Origin: Klebsiella michiganensis
Lineage (GTDB): Bacteria; Pseudomonadota; Gammaproteobacteria; Enterobacterales; Enterobacteriaceae
NCBI GenBank assembly: GCA_000963575.1
Contig: CP011077.1
Location: 868,001 to 932,000 of the forward strand
Length of the DNA: 64,000 bases
Direction of reading: 5' to 3'
The notes below the pieces were generated by a model. It worked only from the letters and a program-made list of their open reading frames with translations. It was not told where the DNA came from and did no database searches. Positions 33,485 to 42,648 of this stretch are shown here, in pieces; position 1 is the stretch's first letter, and each line of letters starts with the position of its first letter. Both the position numbers and the translations under genes were made by a program.

Positions 33485-36118
33485 ATGTCACATCTAAAAT
33501 ATGGATTAGCGCGTTTCGGCTCCCGCCGCCCACGGCGCAAATTGGCTTCTTTTTTTACTCTGGTACAAACGCCGCTGGCGCTTTTAATCGCTATGCAGGC
33601 CTGTTCCGCCCATGCGGATCTGTATTTTAACCCGCGCTTTTTAGCCGACGATCCCTCGGCCGTGGCTGATTTATCCAGTTTCGAAAGTGGACAGGAAGCG
33701 CCGCCGGGGACTTACCGCGTCGATATTTATCTCAACGAGGGGTTTGTCACCACGCGGGACGTTAAATTCGATGCGGCAAAGAACAGCGGTGGCCTTGCTC
33801 CGTGCCTGACGCGTGAGCAGTGGGCCGGGATGGGCGTTAACGTGGCGGCCATTGCCGGCATGAATGCCCTGGCGTCGGACGCCTGTGTGCCGATGACCGA
33901 GCTTATCCCGGAGGCTACCGCCGGGTTTGATGTTGGCCTGCAAAGGCTGAACCTGACGGTACCGCAGGCGTTTATGGGTAACCGGGCAAGAGGGTACATC
34001 CCGCCTGAGCGCTGGGACAGCGGCATTAACGCCGGCCTGCTGAATTACAACTTCACCGGCAATAACGTGCAAAACGATCGCGGTGGCAGCAGTAATTATG
34101 CCTGGCTGAACCTGCAGAGCGGGATCAACCTCGGGGCGTGGCGGCTGCGTGACAACACCACCTGGAGTTACAACAGCGGTGGCGGCACCTCGGCGAATGA
34201 AAATAAATGGCAGCACGTTAACACCTGGCTTGAGCGGGATATTATTTCCCTTCGCTCCCGGTTAACGCTGGGCGACAGCTATACAGACAGCGATGTTTTT
34301 GACGGGATAAATTTCCGCGGGGCTCAGCTGGCCTCCGACGACAATATGCTGCCCGACAGCATGAAAGGGTTTGCGCCGGTGATTCGCGGCATTGCCCGGG
34401 GCACGGCGCACGTCATCGTCAAACAAAATGGCTATGAAATTTATCAGGGCACCGTGCCGCCCGGCCCGTTCACGATTAACGATCTCTACGCTGCCACCAG
34501 CGGCGGCGATCTGCAGGTCACCATCAAAGAAGCCGACGGCAGCAGCCAGATCTTCAGCGTGCCCTGGTCATCCGTGCCCGTTTTACAGCGCGAAGGGCGC
34601 ACCCGTTTTTCTCTGACCGCCGGCGAATATCGCAGCGGCAATCGCCAGCAGGAAGAGCCTAAGTTCTTTCAGGGCACGGTGTTGCAAGGGTTGCCCGATG
34701 GCTGGACGCTTTATGGCGGGAGCCAACTGGCCGACCGCTACCGTAGCTTCAACCTCGGCGTAGGGAAAAACATGGGCGTGTTAGGGGCGCTGTCGATGGA
34801 TGTCACCCAGGCCAACGCCAAACTCCCGGATGACAGTGAGCACCAGGGGCAGTCGCTTCGCTTCCTCTATAACAAATCGTTGAATGAACTGGGCACCAAC
34901 GTCCAGCTGGTGGGCTACCGGTATTCAACCAGCGGCTATTTTACGCTTGCCGATACCGCCTACAGCCGGATGAGCGGCTACAGCGTGGAAACGCAGGACG
35001 GTGTGATTCAGGTTAAGCCCAGGTTTACCGACTACTACAACCTCGCCTACAACAAGCGCGGCAGGGTGCAGCTTAGCCTCACCCAGCAACTGGGCAGGAC
35101 GGCAACGCTTTACCTCAGCGGCAGCCACCAGACCTACTGGAACAGCAGCAGCGCCGACGAGCAGATGCAGGTGGGGCTGAACGCTGCAGTGGATGACATC
35201 AACTGGACGGTCAGCTACAGCCTGACGAAAAACGCCTGGCAGGACGGGCGTGACCAAATGCTGGCGGTAAACGTCAACATCCCGTTCAGCCACTGGCTGC
35301 GTTCCGACAGCAAATCCGTCTGGCGCAATGCCAATGCCAGCTACAGCGTGTCGCACGATCTTAATGGCCGGATGACCAACCTGGCCGGGCTGTACGGCAC
35401 GCTGCTGGAGGACAATAACCTGAGCTATAGCGTGCAGACCGGCTATGCGGGCGGTGGGCACGGGAACAGCAGCAGCACCGGTTATGCCGCACTGAACTAC
35501 CGTGGCGGATACGGCAATGCCAACGTGGGCTACAGCCGCAGCGACGGCCTGAAGCAGCTTTACTACGGCGCGAGCGGTGGGGTACTGGCGCACGCGGATG
35601 GCGTGACCTTCAGTCAGCCGCTGAACAGCACGGTGGTGCTGGTAAAAGCTCCCGGTGCCGGTGACGTAAAAGTCGAAAACCAAACCGGGGTTCGTACCGA
35701 CTGGCGCGGTTATGCCGTGCTCCCGTATGCCAGCGATTACCGCGAAAACAGGATCGCGCTGGACACCAACACGCTGGCCGACAACGTTGATCTTCAGGAT
35801 GCCGTTGCCAACGTTGTGCCAACCCACGGAGCCGTTGTTCGCGCGGAGTTCAAACCACAGGTGGGGGTGAAAATGCTCATGACGCTGACCCACAACGGAA
35901 AACCGGTTCCCTTCGGGGCCGTTGTAACCGCCGAAGGCCTGCAGGCGAGCAGTATTGTGGCCGATAGCGGGCAGGTGTATCTCAGCGGAATGCCGCTGGC
36001 GGGCAAAGTGCTGGCCAAATGGGGAGACGGGCCGGACGCCAGCTGCGTGGCTGACTACCGTCTGGGTGAAGAGAGCCAGAAGCAGATGTTGAGCTCGCTT
36101 TCGGCGCAGTGTCGCTAA
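33485..36118 (+). CDS. fimD: FimD-like outer-membrane usher
   Basis: 877 residues. The start at 33485 follows GGAGGG at ideal distance; the track of the frame begins six codons earlier. The signal peptide ends SAHA, followed by DLYFNPRFLADD, the usual usher N-terminal domain. The 24-strand barrel with plug and two C-terminal domains is complete, and Cys pairs are present in the N- and C-terminal domains (last Cys in SAQCR). It forms the assembly pore for the fimbria. Confidence 0.94.
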   Translation: MSHLKYGLARFGSRRPRRKLASFFTLVQTPLALLIAMQACSAHADLYFNPRFLADDPSAVADLSSFESGQEAPPGTYRVDIYLNEGFVTTRDVKFDAAKNSGGLAPCLTREQWAGMGVNVAAIAGMNALASDACVPMTELIPEATAGFDVGLQRLNLTVPQAFMGNRARGYIPPERWDSGINAGLLNYNFTGNNVQNDRGGSSNYAWLNLQSGINLGAWRLRDNTTWSYNSGGGTSANENKWQHVNTWLERDIISLRSRLTLGDSYTDSDVFDGINFRGAQLASDDNMLPDSMKGFAPVIRGIARGTAHVIVKQNGYEIYQGTVPPGPFTINDLYAATSGGDLQVTIKEADGSSQIFSVPWSSVPVLQREGRTRFSLTAGEYRSGNRQQEEPKFFQGTVLQGLPDGWTLYGGSQLADRYRSFNLGVGKNMGVLGALSMDVTQANAKLPDDSEHQGQSLRFLYNKSLNELGTNVQLVGYRYSTSGYFTLADTAYSRMSGYSVETQDGVIQVKPRFTDYYNLAYNKRGRVQLSLTQQLGRTATLYLSGSHQTYWNSSSADEQMQVGLNAAVDDINWTVSYSLTKNAWQDGRDQMLAVNVNIPFSHWLRSDSKSVWRNANASYSVSHDLNGRMTNLAGLYGTLLEDNNLSYSVQTGYAGGGHGNSSSTGYAALNYRGGYGNANVGYSRSDGLKQLYYGASGGVLAHADGVTFSQPLNSTVVLVKAPGAGDVKVENQTGVRTDWRGYAVLPYASDYRENRIALDTNTLADNVDLQDAVANVVPTHGAVVRAEFKPQVGVKMLMTLTHNGKPVPFGAVVTAEGLQASSIVADSGQVYLSGMPLAGKVLAKWGDGPDASCVADYRLGEESQKQMLSSLSAQCR

Positions 36119-36127
36119 GGAATAAGC

Positions 36128-36655
36128 ATGACTAAATCTCTTTATATCGTCGGTATCGCCCTGTCACTGTTTGCTGCCGCGGCAGAAGCGGCAGACAGCA
36201 CGATCACTATCCGCGGCAACGTCCGGGACAACGCCTGCTCGGTTGCGGCGGAGTCAAAAGATTTCACCGTCGACCTGCTGAATAACTCGGCCAAACAGTT
36301 TTCTGCGGTGGGGGCCACAACCCCGCTGGTGCCTTTCCGCATTGTGCTTTCCCCGTGTGGAGGCCTGGCTACCGCGGTGAAAGTGGGGTTCACCGGCGTG
36401 GCGGATGGCGTAAACACCAGCTTATTGAAGCTGGACAGCGGCGCGGCGGCGGCGGCGGGCATGGGAATACAAATCCTGAACAGCGCCCGGACACCAATGC
36501 CAATCAACGCGGGGTCGTCGGCGATTCAGTGGACTACGCTGGTGCCCGGCCAGACCAACGTGCTTAGTTTTTATGCGCGCCTGATGGCCACGCAGTTGCC
36601 GGTCACCGCCGGGCACGTTAATGCGACCGCCATATTCACACTTGAGTTTCAGTAA
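36128..36655 (+). CDS. fimF: FimF-like minor fimbrial adaptor
   Basis: 175 residues with signal peptide MTKSLYIVGIALSLFAAAAEA. The pilin Cys pair (NACSVAAE, LSPCGG) and end FTLEFQ are present. The length matches FimF, an adaptor in the tip fibrillum between rod and FimG. AAGGAATAAGC precedes the ATG, 9 bp after the usher stop. Confidence 0.85.
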   Translation: MTKSLYIVGIALSLFAAAAEAADSTITIRGNVRDNACSVAAESKDFTVDLLNNSAKQFSAVGATTPLVPFRIVLSPCGGLATAVKVGFTGVADGVNTSLLKLDSGAAAAAGMGIQILNSARTPMPINAGSSAIQWTTLVPGQTNVLSFYARLMATQLPVTAGHVNATAIFTLEFQ

Positions 36656-36667
36656 CCGGAGGCAGAC

Positions 36668-37171
36668 ATGAAATGGATTCTACCCGGGAGGGTGCTTGCC
36701 GGGGTGCTGATAGTGATCTCGTCTGCGGCAAAGGCGGATGACGTCACCATTACCGTGAACGGCAGAGTAGTGGCGAAGCCCTGTACGATTTCGACCCCCA
36801 CGGCCACGGTCGATCTGGGCGATCTTTATACCTTTAACCTGATACAGGCTGGCGCCTCATCCGCCTGGCATGATGTTGTCCTGAATTTGACCAACTGCCC
36901 GGTCGGGACCTCTAAAGTGACCGCGACGTTCAGCGGCACGGTGGATGCGACGGGTTATTACGCCAACCAGGGCACGGCGCGTAACCTCCAGCTCCAGCTC
37001 CAGGATAACGGCGGCGCGACGTTGAATAACGGCGCCAATAAAACCGTTCCGGTGGATGCTGGCAGTCAGGCGACGAGTTTTCCTCTGCAGGTCAGAGCGT
37101 TAACGGTCAATGGCGGGGCAACCCAGGGAACAATTCAGGCGGTGATCAATGTCACTTACACCTGGTCCTGA
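36668..37171 (+). CDS. fimG: FimG-like minor fimbrial adaptor
   Basis: 167 residues, exactly the length of FimG. The signal peptide ends AKA; the mature start DDVTITVNGRVVAKPCTIS is very FimG-like (the N-terminal donor strand inserts into FimH). Cys pair KPCTIS and TNCPVG. CGGAGGCAG precedes the ATG. It overlaps no neighbour; fimH starts 17 bp later. Confidence 0.88.
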   Translation: MKWILPGRVLAGVLIVISSAAKADDVTITVNGRVVAKPCTISTPTATVDLGDLYTFNLIQAGASSAWHDVVLNLTNCPVGTSKVTATFSGTVDATGYYANQGTARNLQLQLQDNGGATLNNGANKTVPVDAGSQATSFPLQVRALTVNGGATQGTIQAVINVTYTWS

Positions 37172-37187
37172 TCGCAAGGAGGATGGA

Positions 37188-38093
37188 ATGAAAAAAGTCA
37201 TCATGCTATTGGCCGCGCTCGCCGGTATGGGATGGTCAACCGTAAGTCAGGCCTTTACCTGCCAGTCGCTCGGCACCACCATCAGTGGCTCCGGCACCGT
37301 TACCGTCAGGGTCAATCTTGTGCCGTCCATTTCGGCGGGGCAAAACCTGGTGGTCGATCTTTCCCAGTCGATTCAGTGTAAAAACGATGCGCCATCGGTC
37401 TACCTTGACCCGGTGAGGATCAGATCGGGTTCCGCGTATCAGGGCGTGCTCTCTGCTTTCAGGGGAACATTGGGCTATTTCGGAGTGCAATATCCTTTCC
37501 CGACAACAACGGAAACCGCATGGGTGAACCATACCTGGGGGGATTACCGTGGCTGGCAGGCGGTGCTGTATTTAACGCCTATCAGCACCGCCAGCGGCGT
37601 CGTCGTTAAAGCCAACACCATGATTGCCCAGCTTATTCTGGAAAAAGAAGACTCCCTCAATGGCAACCGCCAGATCATCAACTGGAATATCTACGCCAAC
37701 AACGATGTCGTGGTGCCAACCGGGGGCTGTGACGTATCTGCCCGCAACGTGACGGTGAATCTGCCGGATTACCCGGGCACGGCACCCGCCCCCGTGACAG
37801 TGCGTTGCGCACAAAATCAGAGAATTGGTTACTTTTTGTCAGGGAACACCCTGGGAACCGATAACGCCATATTCACCAATACGTCGGCCAGCTCACCCGC
37901 CCAGGGGATTGGCGTCCAGCTGCTGCGGAATGGCGCAGCCTTGAAGGCCGGCAGCGCCAATACCGTTTCGCTGGGAACGGTGGGAACGACACCCGTTAAC
38001 CTGGGGCTGACGGCGACCTACGCGCGAACCACCGGGCAGGTTACGGCGGGTAATGTACAGTCGATAATCGGAGTGACGTTTGTTTATCAGTAG
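37188..38093 (+). CDS. fimH: FimH-like tip adhesin with an altered binding pocket
   Basis: 301 residues; the start MKKVIMLL has AAGGAGG upstream, a longer frame inside fimG is rejected. The mature protein begins with Phe (FTCQSL), as FimH requires. The pilin domain from NNDVVVPTGGCDVSAR to GVTFVYQ is almost E. coli FimH. In the lectin domain Asn46, Asp47 and Asp54 equivalents are kept, but Tyr48 is Ala, Ile52 is Tyr, Gln133 is Lys, Asn135 is Asp, Tyr137 is Leu and Asp140 is Asn (hand alignment). Binding of mannose is therefore doubtful. Confidence 0.88.
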   Translation: MKKVIMLLAALAGMGWSTVSQAFTCQSLGTTISGSGTVTVRVNLVPSISAGQNLVVDLSQSIQCKNDAPSVYLDPVRIRSGSAYQGVLSAFRGTLGYFGVQYPFPTTTETAWVNHTWGDYRGWQAVLYLTPISTASGVVVKANTMIAQLILEKEDSLNGNRQIINWNIYANNDVVVPTGGCDVSARNVTVNLPDYPGTAPAPVTVRCAQNQRIGYFLSGNTLGTDNAIFTNTSASSPAQGIGVQLLRNGAALKAGSANTVSLGTVGTTPVNLGLTATYARTTGQVTAGNVQSIIGVTFVYQ

Positions 38094-38121
38094 CGATGCA
38101 CCCGGAAAGGAGCGCGAGCAT

Positions 38122-39534
38122 GTGAACTACATTCTCTCTCCCTGCAACATGATGGCCTGCGGGCTGGCAAACTTGTTAGCCGCAGGTCAGGGAGTGGGGG
38201 AGGAAGTCGCGCGGGAAGAGGCCGGGGCGCGGTTCGTGGTCTATCTGCCCGATCAGCCGTACTGGTTACTGGTCGTCTTGCGGCAGGTGGCGCAGCTGCT
38301 CGACAGCCACGGCGGCCAGCTGCCGATGCTTATTCTGAGCCGAAGCTCAGCTTCATGGATCTGGCGTTCGCTGCAGAAGTTAGTGAAAAAAGAAAGTTAT
38401 CTTAGCGGCGTGCGAGTGGCCCCCTCCGATCTGCCCAGCGCCAGCCTGGCAGCGCTACTGCGCGGGGACTGGGATAACAGCGTGAGCCTCAAAAAACACG
38501 CTCTTGAAGAGGAAATGGTGAGCCAAATCCGGTCAGAAGGTTTGACCCGAAAAGAGCTTGATGTGCTGGTGGACTCCCTGGCCGGGCAGACGATTCAGGA
38601 GCAGGCGAAACAGCGGGGCGTCAGCCATAAAACGCTGTATGTACAGCGAATGTCCGGGCTAAAGAAAATGGCCCATCCGCTGCTGCATGAGAAAGCGCCG
38701 GTGGCGAGTAACCAGCAGAAAAAAAGTGCCTCAAGCGGGATGGTGGCGGCCCTTTCCCCTTTCGAAAGAGAGTTGGCTTATGCCATCCACAACCGCCAGG
38801 TTTACCCGGTGTTCCAGCCTATTGTGAATGGTGGGCTGCAGCTAAAAGGGCTCGAGATCCTGGCCCGCTGGCACCGAAACGGGCAAACCATGCAGCCCGC
38901 AGAGTTCCTGCCGCAGATCCGGTCCAGCTATACATGGCGGTTGTTAACGGCCTTTATGCTGCAAGAGGCGGTGGGGGGCATTAATCAGTATCAGGGGGAG
39001 TATTATTTTGCCGTTAATATTCCGGCCGCGGTTTCAAACAGTGAGAGCCTGTTCGGCATCATTAAGCAACTGAGTACCCGGCTGATAAACCCGTTCTGGA
39101 CGGACAGGCTGGTGCTTGAAATCTCAGAAGAGCTGAATTTGCTGCAGCATCAGGAGAGCCGGTTTTTCATTACCCAGCTTCAGCATCAGGGATACCGGGT
39201 CATGCTTGATGATTGCTTTTCCCAGAGCAGCGTTTACTTCCCGGTGCGGGCGGTGCGGTTTAGCGATTACAAACTGGATCGCAAAGTCGTGGAGGACGCG
39301 CAGTATGAACCTCATGCGCTGGCGCTGATCAAAAGCCTGGCGTATTACTGCGAACTAACGGGAAGTTACTGCGTTGCCGAGGGCATTGATAGCCGTGAGA
39401 AATTAAGGCTGCTTCTGGCGTCCGGAGTACATCTCTTTCAGGGGTACAGTATCTCTCAGCCCGTTTTCAAGTTTGAACTCCGGCAGATGATCGACGCCTT
39501 GAAAAGAAGAGAGACGGTGCAGCCCATCGCCTGA
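38122..39534 (+). CDS. fimK: FimK-like HTH + EAL-domain protein
   Basis: 470 residues from GTG 38122 (AAGGAG nine bases upstream); the first residues NYILSPCNMMACGL align with the paralogue at 29310-30815. It has a receiver-like N-terminus, a LuxR-like HTH (GLTRKELDVLVDSLAGQTIQ..SHKTLYVQRMSGL, about 135-185) and an EAL domain. Catalytic residues are mostly kept: EIL near residue 245, FAVNIP, LEISEE, LDDCF, YKLDR, AEGID and FQGYSIS; loop 6 is DCFSQ instead of DFGTG. The position after fimH equals Klebsiella fimK, which affects type 1 fimbriae through c-di-GMP. Confidence 0.8.
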   Translation: MNYILSPCNMMACGLANLLAAGQGVGEEVAREEAGARFVVYLPDQPYWLLVVLRQVAQLLDSHGGQLPMLILSRSSASWIWRSLQKLVKKESYLSGVRVAPSDLPSASLAALLRGDWDNSVSLKKHALEEEMVSQIRSEGLTRKELDVLVDSLAGQTIQEQAKQRGVSHKTLYVQRMSGLKKMAHPLLHEKAPVASNQQKKSASSGMVAALSPFERELAYAIHNRQVYPVFQPIVNGGLQLKGLEILARWHRNGQTMQPAEFLPQIRSSYTWRLLTAFMLQEAVGGINQYQGEYYFAVNIPAAVSNSESLFGIIKQLSTRLINPFWTDRLVLEISEELNLLQHQESRFFITQLQHQGYRVMLDDCFSQSSVYFPVRAVRFSDYKLDRKVVEDAQYEPHALALIKSLAYYCELTGSYCVAEGIDSREKLRLLLASGVHLFQGYSISQPVFKFELRQMIDALKRRETVQPIA

Positions 39535-39547
39535 GCCAGCGCTTCTT

Positions 39548-39690
39548 CCCCTCCCCCTGGCAGGGAGAGGGGATAAAAATTTTCCGTCGCTCGTTTTCCC
39601 CTCGCCCTAAAGGGGAGAGGGAATAAAAAACGCGGCGCTACTTGTTTTCTCCCTCGCCCCTTTGGGGAGAGGGCCGGGGTGAGGGGCAGA
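39548..39690. repeat. Three tandem pyrimidine/purine hairpins between fimK and dltC
   Basis: Hairpins at 39548-39572, 39598-39621 and 39649-39673 are all of the type CCCTCxCCCT...AGGGGAGAGGG, each followed by an A/T-rich linker, and the block ends CCGGGGTGAGGGG. They match the repeat family at 13550-13729. They probably also act as terminators between the convergent fim and dlt operons. Confidence 0.65.
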
Positions 39691-39733
39691 ATAGTTCCCG
39701 AATATTTGCGAGAAAACCGGTCGGTTCAGCGCC

Positions 39734-39970
39734 TCAGCGGTTCTCTTCAATATAACGCGCCAGATCCGCCGGGGTTTTCAGCACGCTTGCGACTTCCGTC
39801 GGCGGGATCATGCAGCCGTACACGTCCTGCACTTCCAGCACCAGATCAACGGCCAGAATTGAGTCGAGAATATCGGACTCGATCAGCTCATCGTTAAAGC
39901 CGACCTTGCGGGATAACACTTTTTCAAACAGGGCGAGAATCTCTTGTTCCATCTTTTTTTCCTGGGTCAT
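39734..39970 (-). CDS. dltC: DltC-like carrier protein
   Basis: 78 residues, an acyl-carrier fold. The phosphopantetheine Ser lies in ESDILDSILAVDLV (the DS of the carrier motif). The start ATG overlaps the stop of dltA (TAATG), so the last two genes of the operon are coupled. It should carry the D-alanyl (or other aminoacyl) group as a thioester from DltA to DltB. Confidence 0.85.
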   Translation of the reverse strand: MTQEKKMEQEILALFEKVLSRKVGFNDELIESDILDSILAVDLVLEVQDVYGCMIPPTEVASVLKTPADLARYIEENR

Positions 39971-41403
39971 TAATTCGTGCGAGCCTGGGTATCCAGCAGC
40001 TTGCGGTCGATTTTGCCGTTAGGGTTCAGCGGCAAAGCGTCTTTAATAATGATTTGCGAAGGCACCATATAAGGCGGGATCACCTTCGCGAGTGAGGTCT
40101 TGATTGCCTCCGGCGCCAGGCCGGTTACGCAGAACGCCGCAATGCGCAGCACGCCGCCGCCGGATTTCATCAGCGGCAGCACTACGGCTTCGCTAATGCC
40201 GGACATCGCCAGCAGGCGGTTTTCAATCTCGTTGATTTCAATACGGTAGCCGTTCAGCTTGATCTGGCTGTCGTTGCGGCCCTGGCAATACAGTAGCCCG
40301 TCTTCGTAGCCGAGGTCGCCGGTTCGGTAGCCGCGGTACTGCTCACTTTCGCGGTGCAGCAATTTCGCGGCGTTTTCCTGCGGCAGGCCGAGATAGCCAC
40401 GCATGACGTTTTTCCCCCAGATGATCAGCTCACCTTCCGAGGTAATTTCCATTCTGGACTCCGGCATCATGGTGCCCACCGGCAGCACGTCATTTTCGCT
40501 GTGCAGGATCTCGTCGGTAATTTCAATCACCGTGGTGGCGATGGTTGCTTCCGTTGGGCCATAAGAGTTCAGAATTTTGGCCTGCGGGAAGCGACGGCGC
40601 AGCTGCCTGACCAGCGCTTTGTTCAGCACTTCTCCAATGAACACAAACACGCTCAGCGCGGGCAAATAGTCGGCGCTGAACTGCGGGGACAGCAGTTTCT
40701 GGTAGGCGAAAGAGGGCGTGGAAACCCAGGCCGAAACCGCGTTAGTTTTCAGGCGTTCAAGCCAGTTTTCAGCGGCAATATCTTCCTTGGCGTTCAGCAC
40801 AATGTGCCCGCCGGTGGCGAGGTTCGCCAGCAGAGGAATAAGGGAAAGGTCGAAGCTGAACACCGCGTGGTTCATCAGCACCGGCACCTCCGGCAGCGCA
40901 AAGTCCTCGCGCACCCACTTCATAAAGTGCCACAGGCTCTCGCGGCCAATCTGCACGCCTTTTGGTTTCCCGGTACTGCCTGACGTAAACATGATGTAGG
41001 CCAGATCGGGCTCGGCCAGCACGCTGCCGGTTTCGCCGGTCGCCACAAACTGCTTCGTCACGACGTCGTAATAATAAGGGGCGCTGGCAAGCTGGCAGAT
41101 CTCTTTCAGCCGCTCCTGCGGATAGATGCAGTCCACCGGAATATACGGGATGTTGTGCAGCAGGCAGCTGTAAATCGCCACGGCAAATTCGGCCTGCTGG
41201 TGCCCGTATAAAACCACCGGCGTTCCGGCGGGCTGCTGGCACCGCGCGTAGCGCTGCGCCCAGTCGGTTGCGGCGACGGAAAGCTGTTGCCAGGTCAGGG
41301 CGGTATCGCTGCCGCTGATGGCTAACTGGTTTGGGCGCGCGGGGTCGAGTAATGCCGCGCGCAGAAAATCCTGCAGTTCCTGAAGCTCTGAATGAAGGTT
41401 CAT
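39970..41403 (-). CDS. dltA: DltA-like D-alanine:carrier protein ligase (adenylation enzyme)
   Basis: 477-residue AMP-forming ligase. Adenylation motifs in order: YIMFTSGSTGKPKG (P-loop), NSYGPTEATIA, YRTGDLG, and the catalytic Lys near the end in PNGKIDRK. It would activate an amino acid (D-alanine in the known family) and load it on DltC. Substrate-pocket residues were not resolved by eye. The start overlaps the dltB stop as ATGA. Confidence 0.85.
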   Translation of the reverse strand: MNLHSELQELQDFLRAALLDPARPNQLAISGSDTALTWQQLSVAATDWAQRYARCQQPAGTPVVLYGHQQAEFAVAIYSCLLHNIPYIPVDCIYPQERLKEICQLASAPYYYDVVTKQFVATGETGSVLAEPDLAYIMFTSGSTGKPKGVQIGRESLWHFMKWVREDFALPEVPVLMNHAVFSFDLSLIPLLANLATGGHIVLNAKEDIAAENWLERLKTNAVSAWVSTPSFAYQKLLSPQFSADYLPALSVFVFIGEVLNKALVRQLRRRFPQAKILNSYGPTEATIATTVIEITDEILHSENDVLPVGTMMPESRMEITSEGELIIWGKNVMRGYLGLPQENAAKLLHRESEQYRGYRTGDLGYEDGLLYCQGRNDSQIKLNGYRIEINEIENRLLAMSGISEAVVLPLMKSGGGVLRIAAFCVTGLAPEAIKTSLAKVIPPYMVPSQIIIKDALPLNPNGKIDRKLLDTQARTN

Positions 41404-42521
41404 AGAGGTGACATTCCACTAAAGATGTAGAGGGAGGCCGCGGCGCTTGCCAGCGTCAGAATTCGTCCAAAAAACGCGATAACCGGATGGCGTAACCCGT
41501 TACTCAAGGCCGGGCTGCGTTTGGCGAACCAAAGCAGCATGTTATGGGCAACGGAAATGGCGCCGAACAGCGCGCCGCTGATGACGTAGTGTCGTTCAAG
41601 CCCGTTCCAGGCCCCCATGCAAAAGAGCGTGCAGAAGATACCGACGTTCTGTGCCAGGGTTTTATTTTGACGGAAGAAATCGAGCTTCATCAGATTCATG
41701 TAAATCGGCATAAAGACTACGTCGCGCAGCCACTCAGACAGGCTGATGTGGAACCGGCGCCAGAAGTCCTGCGGGTTTTTAGCCAGAATCGGCATATTGA
41801 AGTTGGCCGGAATATTGAGGCCAAACAGCCGCCCGGCGCCGATAGCCATATTGCTGTAGCCCGCAAAATCAAAGTAGAGATAGGCGCTGTAGGCTATCGA
41901 CATCACCACGCCCACGGTGAGAGTGAACGGCCTGTGGCTCCAGGACTCAATCACCAGGTTGTCGATCAGCATCGCGAACAAAAACTTCTGCACGACGCCG
42001 GTGACGATTTGTTCTACGGCCAGTAAAAACTGTTCGCGGGTAAGCCTGAATACCGGCTTATTAATATCGCCGACCCACGTTCTCCAGCGGTACATCGGGC
42101 CCGCGAGAATAATGAACGGCATAAACAGATAGCAGAAATAATGCAAAAAGTTCCGGCCATCTTTTTTGCTGCGGTAAAGCAGCACATCAATGGCGCGGAA
42201 GGTCATAAACGACAGGCCAATCATGCCCCAGTGATTATTCAGGTGTAACTTCACCAGCAATAGCGGCAGCAGCGTGAGGGTGACCGCTTGCCAGGTTTTT
42301 AACCAGCCTTTCTCTTTCAGCGTGACGAGAAGATAAAACGCAAAGAATACCGCCACCGGAACAAGATAATCGCCCTGGAAAATATATCCCCAGGCCAGCG
42401 CGGCGATCGCGGTAAAGGCCGCTAAATAGGTTAGCCGGTAATGCAATACGCGGTTAACCAGCGCAAACAGCAGTGCCGATGAAAACAGAAAGAAAAAAAA
42501 TGCCCCGGAGCTATACATCAT
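41400..42521 (-). CDS. dltB: DltB-like MBOAT acyltransferase
   Basis: 373 residues with about ten membrane segments. The MBOAT signature is present: DFAGYSNMAIGAGRLFG, FWRRFHISLSEWLRD and the catalytic His in NGLERHYVISG. DltB passes the acyl group from the carrier across the inner membrane. GGATGA lies just upstream of the ATG, 7 bp after the dltX stop. Confidence 0.9.
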   Translation of the reverse strand: MMYSSGAFFFFLFSSALLFALVNRVLHYRLTYLAAFTAIAALAWGYIFQGDYLVPVAVFFAFYLLVTLKEKGWLKTWQAVTLTLLPLLLVKLHLNNHWGMIGLSFMTFRAIDVLLYRSKKDGRNFLHYFCYLFMPFIILAGPMYRWRTWVGDINKPVFRLTREQFLLAVEQIVTGVVQKFLFAMLIDNLVIESWSHRPFTLTVGVVMSIAYSAYLYFDFAGYSNMAIGAGRLFGLNIPANFNMPILAKNPQDFWRRFHISLSEWLRDVVFMPIYMNLMKLDFFRQNKTLAQNVGIFCTLFCMGAWNGLERHYVISGALFGAISVAHNMLLWFAKRSPALSNGLRHPVIAFFGRILTLASAAASLYIFSGMSPL

Positions 42522-42528
42522 TCATCCT

Positions 42529-42648
42529 TCAGAATTTTTGGTATTCAAAGTGCACTTTGATATTCATGCTGTCGTCCACGGAAGACCACGCCACCACGGT
42601 GATTGCCAGCAAGAGGTAAAGCACAAACAGGCGAACGGCGGTTTTCAT
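42529..42648 (-). CDS. dltX: DltX-like membrane microprotein (39 residues)
   Basis: MKTAVRLFVLYLLLAITVVAW is a single membrane helix, followed by a short tail ending in FEYQKF. DltX microproteins of Gram-positive dlt operons also have one helix and end in a conserved F-x-Y-x-x-F-type motif, whose Tyr is thought to take the D-alanyl group from DltB before DltD moves it on. The start overlaps the dltD stop (ATGA) and the gene lies directly before dltB, so both sequence and context agree. It is short enough to be missed by routine annotation. Confidence 0.85.
   Translation of the reverse strand: MKTAVRLFVLYLLLAITVVAWSSVDDSMNIKVHFEYQKF

Noticed and set aside
34925..35893. 322-codon minus-strand frame
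   Set aside because: Antisense shadow of the usher gene; no ribosome site and no motif.
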